Shown: piece by piece, positions 57,656 through 64,000 of the stretch
Numbering within the stretch: the first letter of the stretch is position 1
Layout of the letters: each line of letters opens with the position of its first letter
Made by a program: the position numbers and the translations under genes
DNA from: Asterias amurensis
Lineage: Eukaryota > Echinodermata > Asteroidea > Forcipulatida > Asteriidae
DNA: 64,000 nucleotides
Assembly (NCBI RefSeq): GCF_032118995.1
Contig: NC_092649.1
Location: forward strand, 25,749,927-25,813,926
Direction of reading: 5' to 3'
The notes under the pieces: model-generated
Told to the model about the DNA's origin: nothing
Databases searched by the model: none
What the model saw: the letters and a program-made list of their open reading frames with translations, nothing else

Positions 57656-57732
57656 ATCTTTAACTTTTTTTTGTTGTCCAAACGGAAGAGGAAAGTTCCA
57701 AATTTTATCCAAATTATTTGTGCTTATAACAT

Positions 57733-57805
57733 GGGGGATTAGCTCAAGTGGTAGAGCGCTCGCTTAGCATGTGAGAGGTACCGGGATCGATACCCGGATT
57801 CTCCA
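57733..57805 (+). tRNA. tRNA-Ala(AGC), copy 31
   Basis: Exact consensus; upstream octamer altered to ATCCAAAT. Confidence 0.97.
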
Positions 57806-57881
57806 ATCTTTAACCACTTTTTGTTGTCCAAACAGGAGAAGAACGTTCCCATTTAATGCAAATTATTTGTGAATATAACAT

Positions 57882-57954
57882 GGGGGATTAGCTCAAGTGG
57901 TAGAGCGCTCGCTTTGCATGTGAGAGGTACCGGGATCGATACCCGGATTCTCCA
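57882..57954 (+). tRNA. tRNA-Ala(TGC), copy 32
   Basis: Exact consensus. Confidence 0.97.
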
Positions 57955-58030
57955 ATCTTTAACCACTTTTTGTTGTCCAAACAGGAGAAGAAAGTTCCCA
58001 TTTAATGCAAATTATTTGTGAATATAACAT

Positions 58031-58103
58031 GGGGGATTAGCTCAAGTGGTAGAGCGCTCGCTTAGCATGTGAGAGGTACCGGGATCGATACCCGGATTCT
58101 CCA
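58031..58103 (+). tRNA. tRNA-Ala(AGC), copy 33
   Basis: Exact consensus. Confidence 0.97.
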
Positions 58104-58179
58104 ATCTTTAACCACTTTTTGTTGTCCAAACAGGAGAAGAAAGTTCCCATTTAATGCAAATTATTTGTGAATATAACAT

Positions 58180-58252
58180 GGGGGATTAGCTCAAGTGGTA
58201 GAGCGCTCGCTTTGCATGTGAGAGGTACCGGGATCGATACCCGGATTCTCCA
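58180..58252 (+). tRNA. tRNA-Ala(TGC), copy 34
   Basis: Exact consensus. Confidence 0.97.
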
Positions 58253-58328
58253 ATCTTTAACCTCTTTTTGTTTTAATAAATCAAAACGAAAGTTCCCATT
58301 TTATGCAAACTATTTGTGATTATAATAT

Positions 58329-58401
58329 GGGGGGTTAGCTCAAGTGGTAGAGCGCTCGCTTAGCATGTGAGAGGTACCCGGATCGATACCCGGATTCTCC
58401 A
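58329..58401 (+). tRNA. tRNA-Ala(AGC), copy 35
   Basis: A6G and G51C; same pair of changes in copy 48. Last unit of the first 13-unit block. Confidence 0.88.
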
Positions 58402-58477
58402 ATCTTTACGTCTTTTTGTTTTTAAAATTCAAAAAGGAAAGTGCCCATTTTATGCAAACTATTTGTGATTATAACAT

Positions 58478-58550
58478 GGGGGATTAGCTCAAGTGGTAGA
58501 GCGCTCGCTTAGCATGTGAGAGGTACCGGGATCGATACCCGGATTCTCCA
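58478..58550 (+). tRNA. tRNA-Ala(AGC), copy 36
   Basis: Exact consensus; first unit of the second 13-unit block. Confidence 0.97.
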
Positions 58551-58626
58551 ATCTTTAACCTCTTTTTGTTGTCCAAACAGAAGAGGAAAGTTCCCATTTT
58601 ATGCAAATTATTAGTGAGTATAACAT

Positions 58627-58699
58627 GGGGGATTAGCTCAAGTGGTAGAGCGCTCGCTTTGCATGTGAGAGGTACCCGGATCGATACCCGGATTCTCCA
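58627..58699 (+). tRNA. tRNA-Ala(TGC), copy 37
   Basis: G51C, as in copy 24. Confidence 0.9.
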
Positions 58700-58775
58700 A
58701 TCTTTAACCTCTTTTTGTTTTAATAAATCAAAGAGAAAGTGCCCATTTTGTGCAAATTATTAGTGATTATAACAT

Positions 58776-58848
58776 GGGGGATTAGCTCAAGTGGTAGAGC
58801 GCTCGCTTTGCATGTGAGAGGTACCGGGATCGATACCCGGATTCTCCA
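58776..58848 (+). tRNA. tRNA-Ala(TGC), copy 38
   Basis: Exact consensus; differs from partner copy 25 in anticodon. Confidence 0.97.
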
Positions 58849-58924
58849 ATCGTTAACCTCTTTTTGTTGTCCAAACAGAAGAAGAAAGTTTCCATTTTAT
58901 GCAAATTATTTGTGATTATAACAT

Positions 58925-58997
58925 TGGGGATTAGCTCAAGTGGTAGAGCGCTCGCTTTGCATGTGAGAGATACCGGGATCGATAACCGGATTCTCCA
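58925..58997 (+). tRNA. tRNA-Ala(TGC), copy 39
   Basis: G1T, G46A, C61A, as in copy 26. Confidence 0.78.
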
Positions 58998-59073
58998 ATC
59001 TTTAACCTCTTTTTGTTTTAATAAATCAAAGAGAAAGTGCCCATTTTATGCAAATTATCAGTGATTATAACAT

Positions 59074-59146
59074 GGGGGATTAGCTCAAGTGGTAGAGCGC
59101 TCGCTTTGCATGTGAGAGGTACCGGGATCGATACCCGGATTCTCCA
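59074..59146 (+). tRNA. tRNA-Ala(TGC), copy 40
   Basis: Exact consensus. Confidence 0.97.
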
Positions 59147-59222
59147 ATCTTTAACCTCTTTTTGTTTTAATAAATCAAAACGAAAGTTCCCATTTTATGC
59201 AAATTATTTGTGATTATAACAT

Positions 59223-59295
59223 GGGGGATTAGCTCAAGTGGTAGAGCGCTCGCTTTGCATGTGAGAGGTACCGGGATCAATACCCGGACTCTCCA
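59223..59295 (+). tRNA. tRNA-Ala(TGC), copy 41
   Basis: G57A (shared with copy 28) and private T67C. Confidence 0.9.
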
Positions 59296-59371
59296 ATCTT
59301 TAACCTCTTTTTGTTTTAATAAATCAAAACGAAAGTTCCCATTTTATGCAAATTATCAGTGAGTATAACAC

Positions 59372-59444
59372 GGGGGATTAGCTCAAGTGGTAGAGCGCTC
59401 GCTTTGCATGTGAGAGGTACCGGGATCGATACCCGGATTCTCCA
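59372..59444 (+). tRNA. tRNA-Ala(TGC), copy 42
   Basis: Exact consensus; preceding base pair AT is changed to AC. Confidence 0.97.
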
Positions 59445-59523
59445 ATCTTTAACCTCTTTTTGTTGTTGTCCAAACAGAAGAGGAAAGTTCCCATTTAATG
59501 CAAATTATTTGTGACTATAACAT

Positions 59524-59596
59524 GGGGGATTAGCTCAAGTGGTAGAGCGCTCGCTTAGCATGTGAGAGGTACCGGGATCGATACCCGGATTCTCCA
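59524..59596 (+). tRNA. tRNA-Ala(AGC), copy 43
   Basis: Exact consensus. Confidence 0.97.
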
Positions 59597-59673
59597 ATCT
59601 TTAACTTTTTTTTGTTGTCCAAACGGAAGAGGAAAGTTCCAAATTTTATCTAAATTATTTGTGCTTATAACAT

Positions 59674-59746
59674 GGGGGATTAGCTCAAGTGGTAGAGCGC
59701 TCGCTTAGCATGTGAGAGGTACCGGGATCGATACCCGGATTCTCCA
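59674..59746 (+). tRNA. tRNA-Ala(AGC), copy 44
   Basis: Exact consensus; upstream octamer altered to ATCTAAAT. Confidence 0.97.
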
Positions 59747-59822
59747 ATCTTTAACCACTTTTTGTTGTCCAAACAGGAGAAGAAAGTTCCCATTTAATGC
59801 AAATTATTTGTGAATATAACAT

Positions 59823-59895
59823 GGGGGATTAGCTCAAGTGGTAGAGCGCTCGCTTTGCATTTTAGAGGTACCGGGATCGATACCCGGATTCTCCA
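59823..59895 (+). tRNA. tRNA-Ala(TGC), copy 45
   Basis: G39T and G41T remove two anticodon-stem pairs; not in partner copy 32. Probably impaired. Confidence 0.78.
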
Positions 59896-59971
59896 ATCTT
59901 TAACCACTTTTTGTTGTCCAAACAGGAGAAGAAAGTTCCCATTTAATGCAAATTATTTGTGAATATAACAT

Positions 59972-60044
59972 GGGGGATTAGCTCAAGTGGTAGAGCGCTC
60001 GCTTAGCATGTGAGAGGTACCGGGATCGATACCCGGATTCTCCA
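59972..60044 (+). tRNA. tRNA-Ala(AGC), copy 46
   Basis: Exact consensus. Confidence 0.97.
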
Positions 60045-60120
60045 ATCTTTAACCACTTTTTGTTGTCCAAACAGGAGAAGAAAGTTCCCATTTAATGCAA
60101 ATTATTTGTGAATATAACAT

Positions 60121-60193
60121 GGGGGATTAGCTCAAGTGGTAGAGCGCTCGCTTTGCATGTGAGAGGTACCGGGATCGATACCCGGATTCTCCA
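60121..60193 (+). tRNA. tRNA-Ala(TGC), copy 47
   Basis: Exact consensus. Confidence 0.97.
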
Positions 60194-60269
60194 ATCTTTA
60201 ACCTCTTTTTGTTTTAATAAATCAAAACGAAAGTTCCCATTTTATGCAAACTATTTGTGATTATAATAT

Positions 60270-60342
60270 GGGGGGTTAGCTCAAGTGGTAGAGCGCTCGC
60301 TTAGCATGTGAGAGGTACCCGGATCGATACCCGGATTCTCCA
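60270..60342 (+). tRNA. tRNA-Ala(AGC), copy 48
   Basis: A6G and G51C, as in copy 35. End of the second 13-unit block. Confidence 0.88.
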
Positions 60343-60418
60343 ATTTTTAACCTCTTTTTGTTTTAATAAATCAAAAAGAAAGTTCCCATTTTATGCAAAT
60401 TATTTGTGAATATAAGAT

Positions 60419-60491
60419 GGGGGATTAGCTCAAGTGGTAGAGCGCTCGCTTAGCATGTGAGAGGTACCGGGATCGATACCCGGATTCTCCA
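60419..60491 (+). tRNA. tRNA-Ala(AGC), copy 49
   Basis: Exact consensus. Confidence 0.97.
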
Positions 60492-60567
60492 ATTTTGACG
60501 TCTTTTGGTTTTTAAAATTCAAAAAGGAAAGTTCCCATTTTATGCAAATTATTTGTGATTATAACAT

Positions 60568-60639
60568 GGGGGATTAGCTCAAGTGGTAGACACTCGCTTT
60601 GCATGTGAGAGGTACCGGGATCGATACCCGGATTCTCCA
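60568..60639 (+). tRNA. tRNA-Ala(TGC), copy 50
   Basis: 72 nt: D stem 3' side and base 26 altered (GAGCGC becomes GACAC). Probably impaired. Confidence 0.75.
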
Positions 60640-60716
60640 ATCTTTAACCTCTTTTTGTTTTAATGAATCAAAAAAGAAAGTTCCCATTTTATGCAAATTA
60701 TTTGTGATTATAACAT

Positions 60717-60789
60717 GGGGGATTAGCTCAAGTGGTAGAGCGCCCGCTTTGCATGTGAGAGGTACCGGGATCGATACCCGGATTCTCCA
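60717..60789 (+). tRNA. tRNA-Ala(TGC), copy 51
   Basis: T28C breaks one anticodon-stem pair. Confidence 0.88.
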
Positions 60790-60863
60790 ATTTTTATCCT
60801 GTTTTTGTTGTCCAAACAGATGAGGAAAGTTCCCATTTTATGCAAATTATTTGTGATTATTAT

Positions 60864-60936
60864 GGGGGCTTAGCTCAAGTGGTAGACCGCTCGCTTAGCA
60901 TGTGAGAGGTATCGGGGTCGATACCCGGATTCTCCA
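60864..60936 (+). tRNA. tRNA-Ala(AGC), copy 52
   Basis: A6C, G24C, C49T, A54G; all but G24C shared with copy 63. Confidence 0.8.
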
Positions 60937-61012
60937 ATTTTTAACCTCTTTTTGTTTTAATAAATCAAAGAGAAAGTGCCCATTTTATGCAAATTATTAG
61001 TGATTATAACAT

Positions 61013-61085
61013 TGGGGATTAGCTCAAGTGGTAGAGCGCTCGCTTAGCATGTGAGAGGTACCGGGATCGATACCCGGATTCTCCA
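61013..61085 (+). tRNA. tRNA-Ala(AGC), copy 53
   Basis: G1T removes the first acceptor pair. Confidence 0.85.
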
Positions 61086-61161
61086 ATCTTTACGTATTTT
61101 TGTTTTTAAAATTCAAAAAGGAAATTTCCCATTTTATGCAAACTATTTGTGACTATAACAT

Positions 61162-61234
61162 GGGGGATTAGCTCAAGTGGTAGAGCGCTCGCTTTGCATG
61201 TCAGAGGTATCGGGATCGATACCCGGATTCTCCA
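61162..61234 (+). tRNA. tRNA-Ala(TGC), copy 54
   Basis: G41C (anticodon stem) and C49T. Confidence 0.85.
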
Positions 61235-61309
61235 ATTTTGACGTCTTTTTGTTTTAATAAATCAAAAAGAAAGTTCGCATTTTATGCAAACTATTTGTGA
61301 TTATAACAT

Positions 61310-61382
61310 GGGGGATTAGCTCAAGTGGTAGAGCGCTCGCTTTGCATGTGAGAGGTACCGGGATCGATACCCGGATTCTCCA
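61310..61382 (+). tRNA. tRNA-Ala(TGC), copy 55
   Basis: Exact consensus. Confidence 0.97.
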
Positions 61383-61458
61383 ATCTTTACGTCTTTTTGT
61401 TTTTAAAATTCAAAAAGGAAAGTTCCCATTTTATGCAAATTATTAGTGATTATAACAT

Positions 61459-61531
61459 GGGGGATTAGCTCAAATGGTAGAGCGCTCGCTTAGCATGTGA
61501 GAGGTAACGGGATCGATACCCGGATTCTCAA
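61459..61531 (+). tRNA. tRNA-Ala(AGC), copy 56
   Basis: G16A, C49A and C72A (first acceptor pair lost); G16A and C72A recur in copy 67. Confidence 0.8.
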
Positions 61532-61607
61532 ATTTTTAACCTCTTTTTGTTTTAATAAATCAAAGAGAAAGTGCCCATTTTATGCAAATTATTTGTGCTT
61601 ATAACAT

Positions 61608-61680
61608 GGGGGATTAGCTCAAGTGGTAGAGCGCTCGCTTAGCATGTGAGAGGTAACGGGATCGATACCCGGATTCTCCA
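61608..61680 (+). tRNA. tRNA-Ala(AGC), copy 57
   Basis: C49A only. Confidence 0.9.
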
Positions 61681-61756
61681 ATTTTTAACCTCTTTTTGTT
61701 TTAATAAATCAAAAAGAAAGTTCCCATTTAACGCAAATTATTTGTGAATATAAGAT

Positions 61757-61829
61757 GGGGGATCAGCTCAAGTGGTAGAGCGCTCGCTTAGCATGTTAGA
61801 GGTACCGGGATCGATACCCGGATTCTCCA
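61757..61829 (+). tRNA. tRNA-Ala(AGC), copy 58
   Basis: T8C (normally invariant U8) and G41T; upstream octamer ACGCAAAT. Confidence 0.8.
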
Positions 61830-61905
61830 ATCTTGACGTCTTTTGGTTTTTAAAATTCAAAAAGGAAAGTTCCCATTTTATGCAAATTATTTGTGATTAT
61901 AACAT

Positions 61906-61978
61906 GGGGGATTAGCTCAAGTGGTAGAGCGCTCGCTTTGCATGTGAGAGGTACCGGGATCGATACCCGGATTCTCCA
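61906..61978 (+). tRNA. tRNA-Ala(TGC), copy 59
   Basis: Exact consensus. Confidence 0.97.
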
Positions 61979-62060
61979 ATCTTTAACCTCTTTTTGTTTA
62001 ATAAATCAAAAATCAAAAAGAAAGTTCGCATTTTATGCAAACTATTTGTGACTATAACAT

Positions 62061-62133
62061 GGGGGATTAGCTCAAGTGGTAGAGCGCTCGCTTAGCATGT
62101 GAGAGGTACCGGGATCGATACCCGGATTCTCCA
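62061..62133 (+). tRNA. tRNA-Ala(AGC), copy 60
   Basis: Exact consensus. Confidence 0.97.
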
Positions 62134-62209
62134 ATCTTTACGTCTTTTGGTTTTTAAAATTCAAAAAGGAAAGTTCCCATTTTATGCAAATTATTTGTGA
62201 TTATAACAT

Positions 62210-62282
62210 GGGGGGTTAGCTCAAGTGGTAGAGCGCTCGCTTAGCATGTGAGAGGTACTGGGATCGATACCCGGATTCTCCA
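62210..62282 (+). tRNA. tRNA-Ala(AGC), copy 61
   Basis: A6G and C50T, both leaving G-U pairs. Confidence 0.92.
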
Positions 62283-62358
62283 ATCTTTATCCTCTTTTTG
62301 TTTTAATAAATCAAAAAGAAAGTTCCCATTTTATGCAAATTATTTGTGACTATAACTT

Positions 62359-62431
62359 GGGGGATTAGCTCAAGTGGTAGAGCGCTCGCTTAGCATGTGA
62401 GAGGTACCGGGATCGATACCCGGATTCTCCA
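62359..62431 (+). tRNA. tRNA-Ala(AGC), copy 62
   Basis: Exact consensus; preceded by CTT instead of CAT. Confidence 0.97.
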
Positions 62432-62505
62432 ATCTTTAACCTCTTTTTGTTGTCCAAACAGATGTGGAAAGTTCCCATTTTATGCAAATTATTTGTGATT
62501 ATTAT

Positions 62506-62578
62506 GGGGGCTTAGCTCAAGTGGTAGAGCGCTCGCTTAGCATGTGAGAGGTATCGGGGTCGATACCCGGATTCTCCA
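62506..62578 (+). tRNA. tRNA-Ala(AGC), copy 63
   Basis: A6C, C49T, A54G; sister of copy 52 at 1,642 bp. Confidence 0.85.
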
Positions 62579-62654
62579 ATTTTTAACCTCTTTTTGTTTT
62601 AATAAATCAAAGAGAAAGTGCCCATTTTATGCAAATTATTAGTGATTATAACAT

Positions 62655-62727
62655 GGGGGATTAGCTCAAGTGGTAGAGCGCTCGCTTAGCATGTGAGAGG
62701 TACCGGGATCGATACCCGGATTCTCCA
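62655..62727 (+). tRNA. tRNA-Ala(AGC), copy 64
   Basis: Exact consensus. Confidence 0.97.
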
Positions 62728-62803
62728 ATTTTGACGTCTTTTGGTTTTTAAAATTCAAAAAGGAAAGTTCCCATTTCATGCAAATTATTTGTGATTATAA
62801 CAT

Positions 62804-62876
62804 GGGGGATTAGCTCAAGTGGTAGAGCGCTCGCTTAGCATGTGAGAGGTACCGGGATCGATACCCGGATTCTCCA
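62804..62876 (+). tRNA. tRNA-Ala(AGC), copy 65
   Basis: Exact consensus. Confidence 0.97.
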
Positions 62877-62952
62877 ATCTTTAACCTCTTTTTGTTTTAA
62901 TAAATCAAAAAGAAAGTTCGCATTTTATGCAAACTATTTGTGATTATAACAT

Positions 62953-63025
62953 GGGGGATTAGCTCAAGTGGTAGAGCGCTCGCTTTGCATGTAAGAGGTA
63001 CCGGGATCGATACCCGGATTCTCAA
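62953..63025 (+). tRNA. tRNA-Ala(TGC), copy 66
   Basis: G41A and C72A; first acceptor pair lost. Confidence 0.82.
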
Positions 63026-63101
63026 ATCTTTACGTCTTTTTGTTTTTAAAATTCAAAGAGGAAAGTTCCCATTTTATGCAAATTATTAGTGATTATAACA
63101 T

Positions 63102-63174
63102 GGGGGATTAGCTCAAATGGTAGAGCGCTCGCTTAGCATGTGAGAGGTACCGGGATCGATACCCGGATTCTCAA
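63102..63174 (+). tRNA. tRNA-Ala(AGC), copy 67
   Basis: G16A and C72A, as in copy 56 at 1,643 bp. Confidence 0.83.
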
Positions 63175-63250
63175 ATTTTTAACCTCTTTTTGTTTTAATA
63201 AATCAAAGAGAAAGTGCCCATTTTATGCAAATTATTTGTGCTTATAACAT

Positions 63251-63323
63251 GGGGGATTAGCTCAAGTGGTAGAGCGCTCGCTTAGCATGTGAGAGGTACC
63301 GAGATCGATACCCGGATTCTCCA
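63251..63323 (+). tRNA. tRNA-Ala(AGC), copy 68
   Basis: G52A breaks one T-stem pair. Confidence 0.9.
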
Positions 63324-63399
63324 ATCTTTAACCTCTTTTTGTTTTAATAAATCAAAAAGAAAGTTCCCATTTTATGCAAATTATTTGTGACTATAACTT

Positions 63400-63472
63400 G
63401 GGGGATTAGCTCAAGTGGTAGAGCGCTCGCTTTGCATGTGAGAGGTACCGGGATCGATACCCGGATTCTCCA
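63400..63472 (+). tRNA. tRNA-Ala(TGC), copy 69
   Basis: Exact consensus. Confidence 0.97.
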
Positions 63473-63548
63473 ATCTTTAACCTCTTTTTGTTGTCCAAAC
63501 AGAAGAAGAAAATTACCATTTTATGCAAATTTTTTGTGAATATAACAT

Positions 63549-63621
63549 GGGGGATTAGCTCAAGTGGTAGAGCGCTCGCTTTGCATGTGAGAGGTACCGG
63601 GATCGATACCCGGATTCTCCA
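63549..63621 (+). tRNA. tRNA-Ala(TGC), copy 70
   Basis: Exact consensus. Confidence 0.97.
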
Positions 63622-63698
63622 ATCTTTACGTCTTTTTGTTTTTAAAAATTCAAAAAAGAAAGTTCGCATTTTATGCAAACTATTTGTGACTATAACAT

Positions 63699-63771
63699 GG
63701 GGGATTAGCTCAAGTGGTAGAGCGCTCGCTTAGCATGTGAGAGGTACCGGGATCGATACCCGGATTCTCCA
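63699..63771 (+). tRNA. tRNA-Ala(AGC), copy 71
   Basis: Exact consensus. Confidence 0.97.
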
Positions 63772-63847
63772 ATCTTTACGTCTTTTTGTTTTTAAAATTA
63801 AAAAAAGAAAGTTACCATTTTATGCAAATTATTTGTGAATATAACAT

Positions 63848-63920
63848 GGGGGATTAGCTCAAGTGGTAGAGCGCTCGCTTAGCATGTGAGAGGTACCGGG
63901 ATCGATACCCGGATTCTCCA
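63848..63920 (+). tRNA. tRNA-Ala(AGC), copy 72
   Basis: Exact consensus. Confidence 0.97.
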
Positions 63921-63995
63921 ATCTTTACGTATTTTTGTTTTTAAAATTCAAAACGAAAGTTCCCATTTTATGCAAATTATTTGTGATTATAATAT

Positions 63996-64000
63996 GGGGG
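63996..64000 (+). tRNA. tRNA-Ala, copy 73, cut by the window edge
   Basis: Only the leading GGGGG is present, after a normal spacer with ATGCAAAT. The array clearly continues. Confidence 0.85.

Larger units (their letters stand above)
53280..64000 (+). repeat. Tandem array of tRNA-Ala genes, ~149-bp unit, 72 copies plus a partial one
   Basis: Each unit is a 73-nt tRNA-Ala gene plus a spacer of about 76 bp. The tRNA folds cleanly. The acceptor GGGGGAU/AUUCUCC keeps the G3:U70 alanine identity pair. The D arm is GCUC/GAGC with GG in the loop, the anticodon stem CUCGC/GUGAG, and the T stem CCGGG/CCCGG. Anticodons are AGC (38) or UGC (33). The downstream T run (usually TTTTT, 11-12 bp after the gene) fits a Pol III terminator. 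Spacers fall into at least four classes and share ATGCAAAT 26 bp before the next gene. No intron and no encoded CCA, as expected for eukaryotic nuclear tRNA genes. The array continues past the window's right edge. Confidence 0.97.

Noticed and set aside
53154-63733. Repeated open frames such as MLSKQKRKVPILCK...SSSGRALALHVRG across 53-64 kb
   Set aside because: They are translations through spacer plus tRNA gene (GISSSGRAL comes from the tRNA 5' half). Their recurrence reflects the 149-bp tandem unit, not a protein family.
53280-64000. CRISPR-like array (regular ~73-bp repeats, ~76-bp spacers)
   Set aside because: The repeat folds as tRNA-Ala with all arms and the G3:U70 pair, spacers are related to each other, and the sequence is eukaryotic in character.

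Overview
The window looks like nuclear DNA of a marine deuterostome invertebrate, most likely an echinoderm and plausibly a sea star. The reasons are AT-rich gene-poor DNA, introns with GT/AG borders, a fibrinogen-domain lectin gene, several tRNA-headed SINEs, and MITE families that I associate with asteroids (from memory, not searched). I see no bacterial genes, rRNA genes or CRISPR array.

Layout. 1-30,186: repeat-bearing DNA with no exon I can defend. It is probably the first intron of a minus-strand gene whose 5' coding exon lies at 30,187-30,455, together with whatever lies beyond. It holds SINEs, TTAA-flanked MITEs, a 297-bp MITE with a perfect 8-bp target duplication, and a 1.3-kb element with terminal inverted repeats. 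30,456-34,600: the 5' flank of that exon, a palindromic MITE and short local duplications. 34,600-44,300: a repeat complex made of two diverged ~1.8-kb duplicons flanking a 2.9-kb satellite built on GGGTCCATAGGCCTTA-like monomers, followed by a decaying array marked by GAGGATTAAGAATTCCTC. 42.0 and 46.3 kb: two copies of a TATA-box promoter-like segment. 47,756-50,868 (perhaps to 51,831), minus strand: a multi-exon gene for a mucin-stalked fibrinogen-related protein. All splice phases agree from the stalk exon to the stop codon. 53,280-64,000: a tandem array of tRNA-Ala genes that runs off the right edge.

The tRNA array is the most striking feature. I read 72 copies plus the start of a 73rd, about 149 bp apart and all on the plus strand. 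38 carry anticodon AGC and 33 carry UGC (TGC in DNA); the first copy has lost its anticodon. About 30 copies match one 73-nt consensus exactly apart from base 34. Nearly every spacer has a T-run terminator inside a small palindrome, and an octamer ATGCAAAT (or a one-base variant) 26 bp upstream of the next gene. Higher-order duplications of 13 units (1,941 bp) and about 11 units (1,642 bp) show how the array has grown. The left edge is the most decayed.

Limits: exon calls come from reading frames, splice sites and motif recognition only. Repeat names are descriptive unless stated.
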